Notes: generated by a model from the letters alone, not told the origin. A stretch of 64,000 bases of DNA from Tragulus kanchil (GCA_022376925.1 JAIOJX010000032.1:171641979-171705978), one strand, 5' to 3'. Positions 48,166 through 60,750 are shown, counted from the stretch's first letter. Translations and numbers: made by a program.

Positions 48166-49620
48166 CACACGGGTGAATCTTCATGACCTTGGGTTTGGTG
48201 GTAGTTTCTTAGACATAACATCATCAGCACAAGCAACAAAAGAAAAAGCACAAATTGGATTTCATAAAAATTTAAACCTTTTGTGCATCAAAAAGACACA
48301 AAAGACACTTTCTATTAAGAAAGTGAAAAGACAGTCCATGGAATGGAATAAAATATCTGCAAATTACACATCTGATAAGGGTCTAGTAACTCCAACATAC
48401 AGGCAGTATCAAAGATACTGGAGAAATTACAGGTCCTGCTTCTGAGCACGTCATAAAGCAACCATCACAACAAAGCTAGTCACATGAAGTTTTTGGTTTT
48501 CCAGGGCACATAAATGTACAATAGCACTTCATTTTAAAAAAACCAAAAAACACTGTACATACTTTCATTAAAAAAGGCTTTATTGCTAAAAGATGCCAAC
48601 CATCAACTGACAACACAGGGCTGTCACAAACCTTCAGCTTATTAAAAACAAACAGTAACTGCAAAGCACAACAAAGTGAAGTGCAATAAACCAAGATATG
48701 CTTCCAGGTGGCTCAGTGACACAGAATCCGACTGCAATTCAGGAGACAAGGGGTGGATCCTTGGGCCAGGAAGATCCCCTGGAGAAGGAAAAGGCAACTC
48801 ACTCCAGTATTCCAGCCTGGGAAATCACATGGACAGAGGAGCCCGGAGGACTACAGCCCAGGGGTTCGCAAAAGATCTGGACGTGACTAAGCAACTAAAC
48901 AACAACAATGCCTGTGTTAAGAACTCCGACAGAAAGGCAAACATCCATTTGAAAAACCGGCACAGGACTTGAACAGACACTTCACTGAGGATATACACAT
49001 GCCCATAAGCACATGGAAAGATGCGCAACATCTTTAGCTATTAGGAAAATGCCAATAAAAACTAGGATGAAATACCACTTCACACCCACTAAGGTGGCTA
49101 CAATTAAAAAAAAAAAAAAAGAAAGAAACAAAGGAAAACAAGTGTTAAGGAGGACGTGGAGAAACTGGAACCCTTGTACGCTGGCAAGAAGGTAAACGGT
49201 ACAGAGCCGTGGAGCACAGTCTGACAATTCCTCAGTAAGTTATCCCTAAAATTACCACAGGACCCAGCAGCCCGACTCTTAGGTATACACCTGGTGAGCT
49301 GAAGAACAGGTGTGGAAACAAACACTTGTACACCAATATTCACAGTGGCACTAGTCACAGTAAACAAAGATGGGAAAACCCTGTGTGTCTATCAAATGAT
49401 GAAACAGGACTCAGTACATCCAAACAGCGCATGCCACTCAGCCATAAAAAGGACCGAGGTGCAGAGACAAGCTACAACATACACGGACCTTGAAACCACC
49501 ACGCGAAATGAAAGAAGCCAGCCACAAACGGCCATATATTGTATGCTCGCATCTGTATGAAGTAACCAGAAGAAGAAAATCTACAGAGAGACGATAGGCT
49601 AGTGGCTGCCAGGCCTCGGG
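48166..49620 (+). mobile_element. L1 LINE 3' portion, split by Bov-tA
   Basis: AAATTGGATTTCATAAAAAT, TTTTGTGCATCAAAAAGACA, then after the SINE CAGACACTTCACTGAGGATA, CAATAAAAACTAGGATGAAA and CCCTTGTACGCTGGCAAGAA match L1 3' UTR. Not coding. Confidence 0.85.
48702..48910 (+). mobile_element. Bov-tA SINE nested in L1
   Basis: CTTCCAGGTGGCTCAGTGAC head, CCCCTGGAGAAGGAAAAGGC and a CAACAACAATG end. Confidence 0.92.
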
Positions 49621-49692
49621 ATAGGGGGCCGTGAGGAGCCAAGGCTTAATGTGTACGGGTATCCTGCAACCAGGACCCGGCAGAGTAAAACA

Positions 49693-49768
49693 AATATATA
49701 TATATATAATATATATAAAAAAATATATTAAATATATATATATAATATATATATAATATATATATAAA
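49693..49768. repeat. (TA)n microsatellite
   Basis: An imperfect AT-dinucleotide tract with AA and AAA interruptions. Confidence 0.95.
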
Positions 49769-49779
49769 ACTTAGGATAA

Positions 49780-49990
49780 AGGCTTCTCTGGTGACTCAGA
49801 TGGTGAAAAAATCTGCCTGCAATGTAGGAGACCCGTGTGATCCCTGGTCGGGAAGATCCCCTGGAGAAGGAAATGGCAACCCACCGTGTATTCTTGCCAG
49901 GAGAATTCCACGGACGGAGGAGCCTGGCGAGCTACAGTCCTTGGGGTTGCAAAGAGTTGGACATGACTGAGCTACTAACGTTTCACTATG
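49780..49990 (+). mobile_element. Bov-tA SINE
   Basis: GGCTTCTCTGGTGACTCAGA head, CCCCTGGAGAAGGAAATGGC and GGAGCCTGGCGAGCTACAGT. Confidence 0.92.
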
Positions 49991-51035
49991 ATAAAGGAAA
50001 ACGGTTAAGTTCTCCAACAGAGAGCCTTTCCTCCCCTCTGGGAGCGTTGATTTCTAGGCCGGCTCTCTCACTCCCCCAGGTGGAGAGAGCAAGGATGACG
50101 CTGTGCCTGGGGTTTGGGAAGCCGCATTTCCTAGCCGCTGCTCTTCCGGAACCTGACTGACAAGCAGGGCCTGGGAGTCTTGGCTCAACACCACGGACTG
50201 GCAGGAAGACACCAGACTGTTACCAAAACACTTGGCCAAGCCAGACAGCATCATGCCCTGACCTGGGCAGGTGCCCAGCACTTAAGGAAACCCCGGAGCC
50301 TTTTTAGAGGTGCCATCTTCCAGAGGAATTTTCCCTGTGACTTAGGAAAATATCCCCATGATTCACGCTGTTGCAGACTGACTCACCCAGCTCCCCAAGC
50401 GCAGGTGGAAACCTCGGCAGCGCCGCGGGCAGGGCTCCAGGGCTGCCCTCGCTCAGAGCGGCCTGACCCCAGGAGCTCCACGAACAGGAATGGTGGCTTT
50501 ACTTCACAAAGCTCACTTCAAGAACTCTTTCTAGGATGACACACTGGGTAGGGGGCCCTTATCTGAGAGGAGAGGATGCTCACTGACCGTCTGTGCTCGC
50601 TCACGCCCACTGCCACACCCCACGTCCCACACGCACGCGGGAACACGGTCGTTTAGCAGAGCTCCTGAGTTTGCTTAGATGCTTTAAACCATCTGATTTC
50701 CTCGCCCAAAGCTGCAGACAGCTCTTTACCAGAATGCACTTCATCTCATCCCCTCTACTCGGCAGCTGCTGAGCGTGAACGACAGGCGGCCGAGGCTGCT
50801 GAATGCCCAAGAGCAGCAGGTGTGGCGCTACAGATGGCAGAGCCCACGCTCTGCAGGTGAGGACAGCAGCGTCCTTCTTACCTCCCCCTCCGCCCGCTCA
50901 GAGCGGGAGACACGCAGCTCCTCCCCACCTCCTCCGTATATATATGTGTGTGTACACACAACTTAAAAAATACGTGTTCTGAGAATTGTTCCCTAAATAA
51001 ATTTAAAATAAAAAAGATAAATCAACAAAGAGAAC
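49991..51035. other. Intron, unique sequence
   Basis: No exon or repeat is recognised apart from a short TA/TG tract near 50936-50958. Confidence 0.5.
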
Positions 51036-51039
51036 ACGT

Positions 51040-51495
51040 TATTTTATTGTTCTGTCGCTAAGTTATGTGCAACTCTTGGCAACCCCATGGACGCAGCATG
51101 CCAGGCCTCCCTGTCCTTTACTATCACCTAGAGTTTGCTTAGATTTGTGTCCGCTGAGTCAGTGATGCCATCCAACCACCGCATCCTCCGTTGCCCTTCT
51201 CCTCTACCTTCTATTTTTCTCAGCATCAGGCTCTTTTCTAGTGAGTTGTCTCTTCGCATCAGGCGGCCAAAGTACTGGAGCTCCAGCTTCAGCATCAGTC
51301 CTTCCAGTGAACATTCAGAGTTTATTTCCTTTAGGACTGACTAGTTTGATTTTCTTGCAGTCCAGGGGACTCTCAAGAGTCTTCAGCATCATAGTTGAAA
51401 GGAATCAATTCTTCGGTGCTCAGTCTTCTTTATGGTCCAACTCTCACATCCATACATGACTACTGGGAAAACCATAGCTTTGACTATATCAACCT
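51040..51495 (-). mobile_element. BovB LINE 3' end, antisense
   Basis: The plus strand is the complement of the BovB ORF end and tail: AACCCCATGGACGCAGCATG, CAACCACCGCATCCTCCGTT, CAGTCCAGGGGACTCTCAAG and CTCACATCCATACATGACTA. Confidence 0.9.
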
Positions 51496-51924
51496 TTGTC
51501 AGCAAAGTGATATGCGAATCTCATATTTAGATGGAAACCCTATTTTGAAATGCTTTAATTAGAGGAAGATCTTATGACACGATGCTTTTCACCACTGACC
51601 TCCAGTGATAAATAAAAGCAAACAAAAAACAGAAATAAAATACAGCTGACCTTTATGCAGCTCCAGTTTGCACTGTGTGGGTCCACTTAGATGTGGGTTT
51701 CCTTCCGTGCATGTGTAGTACAGTCTACACGGTCCGAGGCTGGCTGAAGCCCTGGATGTAAAACCCGGGATATGGAGGAGCCATGGATATGAAGGGCAAA
51801 CTCTAAGTTATACTGGGATTTCTGACTGTGCAAATGGCCTGTGTTATCCAAGGGTCAACCAAAAATTTTACAAAAAACTTTAGAAACATCAGCAAAAGGC
51901 CTAAGACAATAATCTTCTGCTCTG

Positions 51925-52150
51925 CGTGTGTGCGTGGCCAGTCGCTTCAGTCATGTCTGACTGTTTGTGGCCCTGTGGACTGAAGCCCACCAGGCCTCTC
52001 TGTCCACGGGTTTTCGAGGCGAGAATGCTGGAGTGGGTGACCATGCTCTCCTCCAGGGGATCTTCCTGACCCAGGGTTTGAACCCGTGTCTCCTGAGGCT
52101 CCTACAATGCAGGAGGATTCTTTACTGCTGAGCCACGGGGGAAGCCCAAT
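51925..52150 (-). mobile_element. Bov-tA SINE
   Basis: Complement: TCGCTTCAGTCATGTCTGAC, CTCCAGGGGATCTTCCTGAC and TTTACTGCTGAGCCACGGGG. Confidence 0.92.
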
Positions 52151-52690
52151 CTTCGGCTTTAGTCTAATGCTATTTATTTGAAACAAATTATACTGAATGA
52201 AAATTGTGCATTAAAATTCCCTTAGAGGATCAAAGAGGCAATACATAAATAAGCCTCTTTTGTTAAGAGGGATTTTTTCTTTCAAATTTACAGAATCAGA
52301 GGGAGAACAGCATGCTGACTGATTTGAAACTCTCTTTCAAAACCCACCAACAAAAGCTTCTTGACTCCAGGCCCTCACACACATGGCAAGTGCGAAGAAG
52401 AATCCAGTTAAAACGCTGTCCTCAAGCTCTTGCTCTAGGTAGGGAGGCAGATCTCAGGGCAGTAAACGTTGTCCAATTATTTATATGGGATAAATAACTG
52501 GCAGAGCAAATATCTGCTATGCAAACTGAAAAGATGGAAAAAACATGGTCTACGACAGTGAGGAAGTTTCCTCTAAATTTCAGAATAAATGAACTTGAGC
52601 TGGAGATACAAAGCTGAGAGAGCTGAGAGAAGCAGGGCAGAGCATTCCAAACAGCAGCTCTCAAAGTTGGACCCCCAAGACCCCTTCAGA
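52151..52690. other. Intron, unique sequence
   Basis: Nothing recognisable is seen here. Confidence 0.5.
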
Positions 52691-52694
52691 GGTC

Positions 52695-52972
52695 TCCCAC
52701 TTTTTTTTTTTGGCCACTTTCTATTGGTCTTTCATTTGTCCATTTTCATCCGTCTTTGTTCCTTGGCTCCTGTGGGCCTCCCATCACGATGGCCTCTGTT
52801 GTCGCAGAGCGCCGGCTCTGGGCACATGCGCTCCAGAGCTCCGGCTCGGTCATTGGACACATCGGTCCAGGTGCTCCGCGGCACGTGGGATCTTCCCAGG
52901 CCAGGGATCAAACCGGCGCCCCTTGCCCTTCAAGGTGGTGTCATTACCCACTGGACCACCAGGGGAAGCCCA
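52695..52972 (-). mobile_element. CHR-type SINE with extended tail
   Basis: GGCCACTTTCTATTGGTCTT tail and CTGGACCACCAGGGGAAGCC head on the plus strand. Confidence 0.92.
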
Positions 52973-53226
52973 ATTCTATTGGTCTTTTCATCCATCTGCT
53001 TTCATCCATCTTCGTTCTTTGGCCCGCGTGGGGCTCCCATTGCAGTGGCCTCTGTCGCTGCAGAGCACCGGCTCTGGGCGCATGCGCTCCAGAGCTCCGG
53101 CTCAATAGTTGGACACATCAGTCCAGCCACTCCGCGGCACGTGGGATCTTCCCAGGCCAGGGATCAAACCGGCGCCCCTTGCACTGCAAGGCGGTGTCCC
53201 TACCCACTGCACCACCACGGAGGCCC
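52973..53226 (-). mobile_element. CHR-type SINE, head-to-tail with the previous one
   Basis: It is the same family and orientation directly adjoining, from TCTATTGGTCTTTTCATCC to CCACCACGGAGGCC. It may be a SINE inserted in the tail of another. Confidence 0.9.
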
Positions 53227-53322
53227 GAGTCTCCCGCTTTTATGATAACACTTAGACCCGTGCTGCCTTTATAACTGGCAGTATGCTGATTTCTCACAGG
53301 CTACCACACAGGCATCAGAACA

Positions 53323-54150
53323 GACTAAACGCAGACGCAGGCGCGGGAGGCCAGCGGTCTTCCGTTCAGCCAGACATCACAGAGATCTGCAGAAACACAC
53401 AGCAAGGCCATTTCTCCTCCTGAACTCCCGCAAGCAGTCATTCCGCAGAGAAATACTCTATGCCAACACCTAACAGGTGTGCTATAGGTATGAGGTAAAT
53501 GAACACATATCACAAAATTTTCCATTTTAGTTTCTACTATGAAGCAATAGCTCTAGCCCGCCTCAATCGGAGCTCTGTGGGACCCGCACGCGTCTGGAAG
53601 GGTGCAGACGGCACAGACGTCTTCCGGTGTGAGCATGCTCTTCCCATCAACGGGCCAGGCGTGACGCACAGGCGAATGCACGTGATTTGTGGAAAGATCT
53701 TTCCGGGGCCGTGGCTGCCGCACAGGACAGCTCTGCCCTCCAGGAGACACCGGGTCACATCGAGAGGCAGTTTTGGTGGTCACCACCAGAGGTGGGGAGC
53801 TGCTGGCCTCTGGAGGGCTGACCAAGGATTCTGTGTTGAGTGCACAGCACCCCGGGGCACACCTGGCCCCACGAGGCCGCGGGGCAGCGGGCGGGCTGCC
53901 CTCTCAAGAGCGGCGGGTCTCCCGTGGGAGGTGCTCTGGTCCACCAAGCATCCAGCTTGCAGCACAGGACGGGAGCGGGTGCTAGAGAGGGGAAAGCCCA
54001 GGGAAGCCACCCTCCTGGGGGACAGCGAGCTCCTGGCACCTCCAGACCCCAGGCTCTTCCAGTCGGCCCACCCGCTCTGCAGAGCCGCCATGCTCTCTAA
54101 CACCCGGGCTCTAAGGGATGAGGACACAGAATTCCCGCTGCTCACAAGAT
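53323..54150. other. Intron, GC-rich unique block (repeated at 54432-55259)
   Basis: A 217-codon plus-strand frame spans 53499-54152 and is repeated at 54608-55261. It has no recognisable domain, runs opposite to PPP2R5C and ends in BovB sequence. I do not regard it as a gene. Confidence 0.5.
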
Positions 54151-54154
54151 AATC

Positions 54155-54431
54155 TGCAGAGACTCCCTTGGACAGCAAGGAGACCAACCCAGTCGATCCT
54201 AAAGGAAACCTACCCCAAATCGTCACTGGGAGGACTGATGCTGAAACTGACCACCTGGTGTGAAGAGCTGACTCACTGGAAAAGTCCCCAATGCTGGGAA
54301 AGATGGAAGGCGGGAGAAGAAGGGGGTGACAGAGGATGAGATGGTTGGAGGCATCATCGACTCAATGAACACCTGAGATGGTGAAGGACAGGGAAGCCTG
54401 GCGTGCAGCCTGACTCATGCGATCAAGACAC
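54155..54431 (+). mobile_element. BovB 3' end, garbled left copy
   Basis: GACTCCCTTGGACAGCAAGG and GAGATGGTGAAGGACAGGGA are BovB tail. After 54350 about 27 bases are missing and the end is scrambled compared with 55264-55590. Confidence 0.85.
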
Positions 54432-55263
54432 GACTAAACGCAGACGCAGGCGCGGGAGGCCAGCGGTCTTCCGTTCAGCCAGACATCACAGAGATCTGCA
54501 GAAACACACAGCAAGGCCATTTCTCCTCCTGAACTCCCGCAAGCAGTCATTCCGCAGAGAAATACTCTATGCCAACACCTAACAGGTGTGCTATAGGTAT
54601 GAGGTAAATGAACACATATCACAAAATTTTCCATTTTAGTTTCTACTATGAAGCAATAGCTCTAGCCCGCCTCAATCGGAGCTCTGTGGGACCCGCACGC
54701 GTCTGGAAGGGTGCAGACGGCACAGACGTCTTCCGGTGTGAGCATGCTCTTCCCATCAACGGGCCAGGCGTGACGCACAGGCGAATGCACGTGATTTGTG
54801 GAAAGATCTTTCCGGGGCCGTGGCTGCCGCACAGGACAGCTCTGCCCTCCAGGAGACACCGGGTCACATCGAGAGGCAGTTTTGGTGGTCACCACCAGAG
54901 GTGGGGAGCTGCTGGCCTCTGGAGGGCTGACCAAGGATTCTGTGTTGAGTGCACAGCACCCCGGGGCACACCTGGCCCCACGAGGCCGCGGGGCAGCGGG
55001 CGGGCTGCCCTCTCAAGAGCGGCGGGTCTCCCGTGGGAGGTGCTCTGGTCCACCAAGCATCCAGCTTGCAGCACAGGACGGGAGCGGGTGCTAGAGAGGG
55101 GAAAGCCCAGGGAAGCCACCCTCCTGGGGGACAGCGAGCTCCTGGCACCTCCAGACCCCAGGCTCTTCCAGTCGGCCCACCCGCTCTGCAGAGCCGCCAT
55201 GCTCTCTAACACCCGGGCTCTAAGGGATGAGGACACAGAATTCCCGCTGCTCACAAGATAATC

Positions 55264-55590
55264 TGCAGAGACTCCCTTGGACAGCAAGGAGACCAACCCA
55301 GTCGATCCTAAAGGAAACCTACCCCAAATCGTCACTGGGAGGACTGATGCTGAAACTGACCACCTGGTGTGAAGAGCTGACTCACTGGAAAAGTCCCCAA
55401 TGCTGGGAAAGATGGAAGGCGGGAGAAGAAGGGGGTGACAGAGGATGAGATGGTTGGACGGCATCATCGACTCAATGAACATGAGTTTGAGCAAGCTCCC
55501 GGAGATGGTGAAGGACAGGGAAGCCTGGCGTGCTGCAGTCCATCGTGTCACAATCAGAAATGACTTAGCGACTTAACAACCACCAACAAA
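55264..55590 (+). mobile_element. BovB 3' end, intact right copy
   Basis: The same tail is complete here, ending GTCACAATCAGAAATGACTT and AACAACCACCAACAAAATGA. Confidence 0.88.
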
Positions 55591-55611
55591 ATGACTACGT
55601 AAGAGTTTTTA

Positions 55612-55737
55612 AAAAGCTGTGCTCTTTTTTTTGGCTCTACTCAGCAGCAAGAGAGACCTTAGTTCCCTGACCAGGGACTCCCCTGCGGTTGGAAGCACAA
55701 GAGTCCAAACCACTGGACCACCTGGAAAGTCCCATTA
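55612..55737 (-). mobile_element. tRNA-derived SINE fragment
   Basis: CCTTAGTTCCCTGACCAGGG and AACCACTGGACCACCTGGAA are the complement of an ART2/CHR head. Confidence 0.8.
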
Positions 55738-55913
55738 AAAAAGTTTCTAAAGTATTCCTTCTTTGAGTCCTCTCTGATTTCACTGGAGGCCAGTTTAGGG
55801 TTGTACTGGAAGAAGTCGGGAAGAGGATGACGGAGAAAGGGGCACGGGTGGCCCCAGAGAGAGCCGAGTTCAGACATCAGCCTCCAGGCAGAGGCTCTGG
55901 GGCTTCAGGCTGG

Positions 55914-56880
55914 GCCGGGCCGGGGGGGGCCGGGGGCTCCGCTTTGGGGATAGGACGGATCTCAGCGGGCCCCGCCCCCGGGGCACACGCACAGCACACA
56001 GCCACTTCCCAGCCCTCCTCTAACCTACAGAGCTCAGAGCACCTGCCAGCCATGCGGCTGGGAGTCAAAAAGCTTTCCATGGAAAGGTGTCTTTCACAAA
56101 ACCATTATTCCTGCTCGCGTGTAACGGGCGGTGCTGTTATTATTAGATGAATTAATAGACATTTCTAAAATGTCAGTCTAAATTTCTAAAACAGAACTCT
56201 ACCACCGACACTGGCGGGACCCCAGCAAGTCTGGCTCCTTGTCTGGGGACCCTGAGAGGAGGAGGCAGGGAAAGGGGAAGGGACAGGTCACCCAGAGGAA
56301 GACAAGTGACTGCTGGAGGTGGAAGGGGTCAGAACAAGCCCGCAGGTTGTAAGTCTGGCTTTCCTTTCAGCAGCAGATACTATGTAAGAGTTGCTCTAGA
56401 GACTTTCAAACAAAACTGAGCTGAAACAGGATAAGTAAGACCCACGACTGGAGAACACCACTCGAACGACCTTTAATGTGCTTAGAACAAATCACATTAC
56501 AGTAACCTTCCACACGTTTTAAAATGTAACTTTGGACACAGGACACAAACTGAAATAACGATAATAGAGCACATGGTCGTGCAGTCTGATCCTGTAACGT
56601 GGACTCTAGGAATCTCCAAGCAACTTGTTAAGGTTCTAGATGTCCGCCCAGTGAGCCTAGCTGTGTCTCTGGATTTGAACATGGCACACAGGATGGCTGC
56701 CCCAGGAGAGCTGCTAGGCCAGTCTCCACGGTTCCGTGAGGTCACGGTCCCTGGCGTGAGCTCATCTGCAAGTGAACCTGCAGGAAGTAATGGGCAGAAA
56801 CCGATTCCCAGGACATGTATGGAAAAGCAAGTCAAACATGAAGCGTTCTATTTGAGAGGGAAAAAATTTATTAAAAAATC
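55914..56880. other. Intron, unique sequence (repeated at 57020-57980)
   Basis: It begins with a G-rich stretch and otherwise shows no exon or repeat I can name. Confidence 0.5.
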
Positions 56881-56881
56881 A

Positions 56882-57019
56882 TGGGCTTCCCTGGTGGCTC
56901 AGTGGTAAAGAGCTCGCCTGACAATGCAGGAGACACGAGTTCAATCCCTGATCTGGGAAGACTCCACAGGCTGCGGAGCAACAAAGCCCAGGAGCCACAA
57001 CTATGGAGCCTGTGCTCTA
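56882..57019 (+). mobile_element. ART2-type SINE, cut by a duplication junction
   Basis: The GGGCTTCCCTGGTGGCTCAG head runs to TGTGCTCTAG and then jumps to the start of the next block. The complete element is at 57984-58335. Confidence 0.9.
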
Positions 57020-57983
57020 GCCGGGCCGGGGGCCGGGGCTCCGCTTTGGGGATAGGACGGATCTCAGCGCCCCGCCGGCACACGCACACACAGCCACTTC
57101 CCAGCCCTCCTCTAACCTACAGAGCTCAGAGCACCTGCCAGCCATGCGGCTGGGAGTCAAAAAGCTTTCCATGGAAAGGTGTCTTTCACAAAACCATTAT
57201 TCCTGCTCGCGTGTAACGGGCGGTGCTGTTATTATTAGATGAATTAATAGACATTTCTAAAATGTCAGTCTAAATTTCTAAAACAGAACTCTACCACCGA
57301 CACTGGCGGGACCCCAGCAAGTCTGGCTCCTTGTCTGGGGACCCTGAGAGGAGGAGGCAGGGAAAGGGGAAGGGACAGGTCACCCAGAGGAAGACAAGTG
57401 ACTGCTGGAGGGGGAAGGGGTCAGAACAAGCCCGCAGGTTGTAAGTCTGGCTTTCCTTTCAGCAGCAGATACTATGTAAGAGTTGCTCTAGAGACTTTCA
57501 AACAAAACTGAGCTGAAACAGGATAAGTAAGACCCACGACTGGAGAACACCACTCGAACGACCTTTAATGTGCTTAGAACAAATCACATTACAGTAACCT
57601 TCCACACGTTTTAAAATGTAACTTTGGACACAGGACACAAACTGAAATAACGATAATAGAGCACATGGTCGTGCAGTCTGATCCTGTAACGTGGACTCTA
57701 GGAATCTCCAAGCAACTTGTTAAGGTTCTAGATGTCCGCCCAGTGAGCCTAGCTGTGTCTCTGGATTTGAACATGGCACACAGGATGGCTGCCCCAGGGA
57801 GAGCTGCTAGGCCAGTCTCCACGGTTCCGTGAGGTCACGGTCCCTGGCGTGAGCTCATCTGCAAGTGAACCTGCAGGAAGTAATGGGCAGAAACCGATTC
57901 CCAGGACATGTATGGAAAAGCAAGTCAAACATGAAGCGTTCTATTTGAGAGGGGAAAAAAAATTTATTAAAAAAAAAAATCAT

Positions 57984-58335
57984 GGGCTTCCCTGGTGGCT
58001 CAGTGGTAAAGAGCTCGCCTGACAATGCAGGAGACACGAGTTCAATCCCTGATCTGGGAAGACTCCACAGGCTGCGGAGCAACAAAGCCCAGGAGCCACA
58101 ACTATGGAGCCTGTGCTCTAGAGCCTCGGAGCCGCAGCTGTGGAGCCCGTGGGCCGCAACTACTGAAGCCCGTGAGCCCTAGAGCCCGAGCTCCACAACA
58201 AGAGAAGTCATTGCCACGAGAAGCCTGCTCACCTCAACTGGAGAGTAGCCCTACTCCCTGCAACTAGAGAAGAGCCTGTGGCAGCAGTGACAACACAGAA
58301 CAGCCAAAAATAAATAAATAAATAAAATTATAAAA
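57984..58335 (+). mobile_element. ART2-type tRNA SINE, full length
   Basis: GGGCTTCCCTGGTGGCTCAG head, TTCAATCCCTGATCTGGGAA, GAGCCACAACTATGGAGCCT, CTCAACTGGAGAGTAGCCCT and an (AAAT)n tail. Confidence 0.93.
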
Positions 58336-60750
58336 AAAGAACCTGGACCACAAAAACTTTTTGTTTAAAAAATCAAAGATGTACCAATACATGTTGGTTC
58401 AAGGAGCAGAAATTTCTGCTAAAAGACAAAAATTGCACAGCAGCAGTCAGGACCTTGAATGGCATTTTGTTACCCTGAAAGATACACCCTTGTCCTGCCA
58501 TGTGTCTTGCAGGGAAAACCTTCAAGAGGTGTCACGTGGGATCAACCCCACAGTTAAACACGGGCAAACCTGACACTCACCAAGTCATTTTGGAGGATCG
58601 GGGCCAGAGGAGGCAGGTGCCCCTGTTAGTGGGAATCAGGCCTCAGCACTTGTACTGACGAACCCCGGGCTGAAGGCCTTCCCGCTAGCCACGCTGCCCT
58701 TTACCGTAGGGCTTCATCTCCCGCTGAAAACTCAGGCCATTAAATGACCCCATTCTCACAAAGCGGTCTGCGGTGCCAGCCACCTGCTGCTTTGATCCAG
58801 GCCAGATCATCGCCAGCCACGACCCGGTGTAAGGACCTTCTTCCCCAAGCATCCAGTGGCTGGTATGTCATGTCAATTGCAGGCCGAGCTCCTTGGCATG
58901 TTCTCTGCTGGCACGACCTCTCTGCCCTGGAGGAGCTCCTGCCCTGCAGCCCTCGGGCTGTGCGGCCCAGGAGGTGCTCCCTGTCCTAGCAGGGGTGGGT
59001 CCGCAGGGTAACCAGAGCCAATGCCGATGTGCAGGTGACACCTGAAAGGTTTGAGAAGCAACGTGGGAAACTGTAAACCTATGTGAACGGTTCAGGCACA
59101 GACGTTCCAGTTCAGAGCAACAGCGCGGACGGAAGAACAGAGTGTGTAGGCTGCCTTCACCTGCCTGCGAGAGGCCACGGCACTGGCTCAGGGCATGGGA
59201 CGAGCAGCGAAGGACGGAGAGGAGGGGAGAGAGGCGACAGGAGAGCTCAGAGCTCAGAGCTGGGGAAGGGAGCGCCTGAGCCTGTGCTCCGCAAGATACA
59301 CACAGCGATCGACCCAGGGCCATGCTGAGTAAGTCACGCTGCCTCTGGGATCCTGAGGAGGAAGCAGTGAAGGGCCCAACATCTGCGTATTTTTCAGTGG
59401 TAACTTCGAGTTCTGTGGCTCCACCTCTTAGACAGCAGCGCTAGAAAACACACACAAAAAGACGAGTGGGGCATCACACTCAGGACACCGCAGGCCACCC
59501 TCGGGACTCCTAAGTGAGAGCCCAAGGCGCAGGACACTGCTGGCCATACTCAGGACGCTTGAGAGACAGTCTAAGGCCCCAGTCCACCTTGGACACGCAC
59601 TTGATCAGGGGTGGCTTTGCTCTCTTTGAGTTACTACGGAGTTCTGTTTTTTTCAGATTCAAACGTAACATTTTCCTTCCTTACAGCCAGCTTCTTTTCA
59701 TTAAAACAGGACTAAATGAACCATACCTGCTGACGGGTGTGTGAGCCCCACTAACAGCGAGAGACGGGTACGCGAGTGAGAGAGGTTTGGGGAGCACAGG
59801 AAGACGAAGCAGTTTTACTGAAAGATCAATAAACCAAAAAAATGGAAAAGAAAAGGCACAGGACCCTTGTGCAGCAACTAAACTTCATGTAAATCAATGG
59901 AGTCAAAAGGCTGGCACAGAAGTAAACCAAGCTGACTGCAAGGATGCCCCGTGAAGCCGACTGTGTGCATAGACCGAGGGCAGGAAAAGGCTGGCACGGT
60001 GCACTGGCATTTAAGGAGCCTCTGGATTTCTGGTTTTTCGCTTTGGGGAGGGCAACAGATTTGCTGGCATCAACCACCTCCTGAAGAAGAGGGAGACTTA
60101 GAATGTACCAAATGAGAAGGAAAATATAACCTGGGGTTATACTGAAAAAAAATAATAATAAAAGCCAGTGCAGGTAACGGCCGACTACCCTGTTTCCAGA
60201 CAGAGCGGAACTCTATTCTAATCTGGCTCATAGGCAAGCGTCTGACACGTGCAAATTACTGTCAGTGGTGACAGGCCCAGGGACCTCAGCAGTCCAGCTC
60301 TGGAGACCCACGACACCAAATTAAGCAGCTTCTCTGCTACCAGCGATTCAGAACAGCCCGTCGGCTCTGGGTTGGCACGGCTCCTGGACCCTCGGCATGG
60401 GGCACGCGAGCTCCATCAGTTGCAAGGGAGAAAAGGGAAAGCCAAGTGCTGGCTCTGCAGACGCTCTCAAAACACAATCCCACCAGGCAGACACAGTCCC
60501 CAGGGAGCGCCCCACCGCGTCCTCGAGACGCCCAAAGGCAGGAAGTCAGGACTGGCCACACACACAAAGAAGAACCATGTGAAAGACGACAGAGGACTGC
60601 ACAAGAAGAGCAACACCAGAAAACTCAAACGACACCAACACCGTCAGGGACAGAGGCTAGTCGGATCTGACACTTACAGGGGAAAGTGCAGCAAAGACTG
60701 CACCCAGCAAGCCAGGGCGGACGGGAGGAGGCGCTGGGAGGCAGAGCTGC
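58336..60750. other. Intron between exons 2 and 3, unique sequence
   Basis: No repeat family or exon is recognised with confidence. Several frames of 60-170 codons occur but none shows conserved motifs. Confidence 0.5.

Larger units (their letters stand above)
53323..55540. repeat. Tandem ~1.1-kb duplication 14 (offset 1109)
   Basis: Bases 53323-54431 recur as 54432-55540. The BovB-derived tail of the left copy (54350-54431) has deletions and scrambled bases that the right copy lacks. Confidence 0.95.
55914..58121. repeat. Tandem ~1.1-kb duplication 15 (offset 1102-1092)
   Basis: Bases 55914-57019 recur as about 57020-58121. The G-rich start differs by several run-length indels. The left copy cuts through the middle of an ART2-type SINE that is complete in the right copy. 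Confidence 0.95.

Noticed and set aside
52589..53245. A 218-codon plus-strand open frame
   Set aside because: It is translation of two antisense CHR SINEs; the same peptide phrases recur at every copy of the family.
53499..54152. A 217-codon plus-strand open frame, repeated exactly at 54608
   Set aside because: The repetition comes from duplication 14. The frame has no recognisable motif and its C-terminal neighbour is BovB sequence. Identity between copies is not evidence of coding constraint here.
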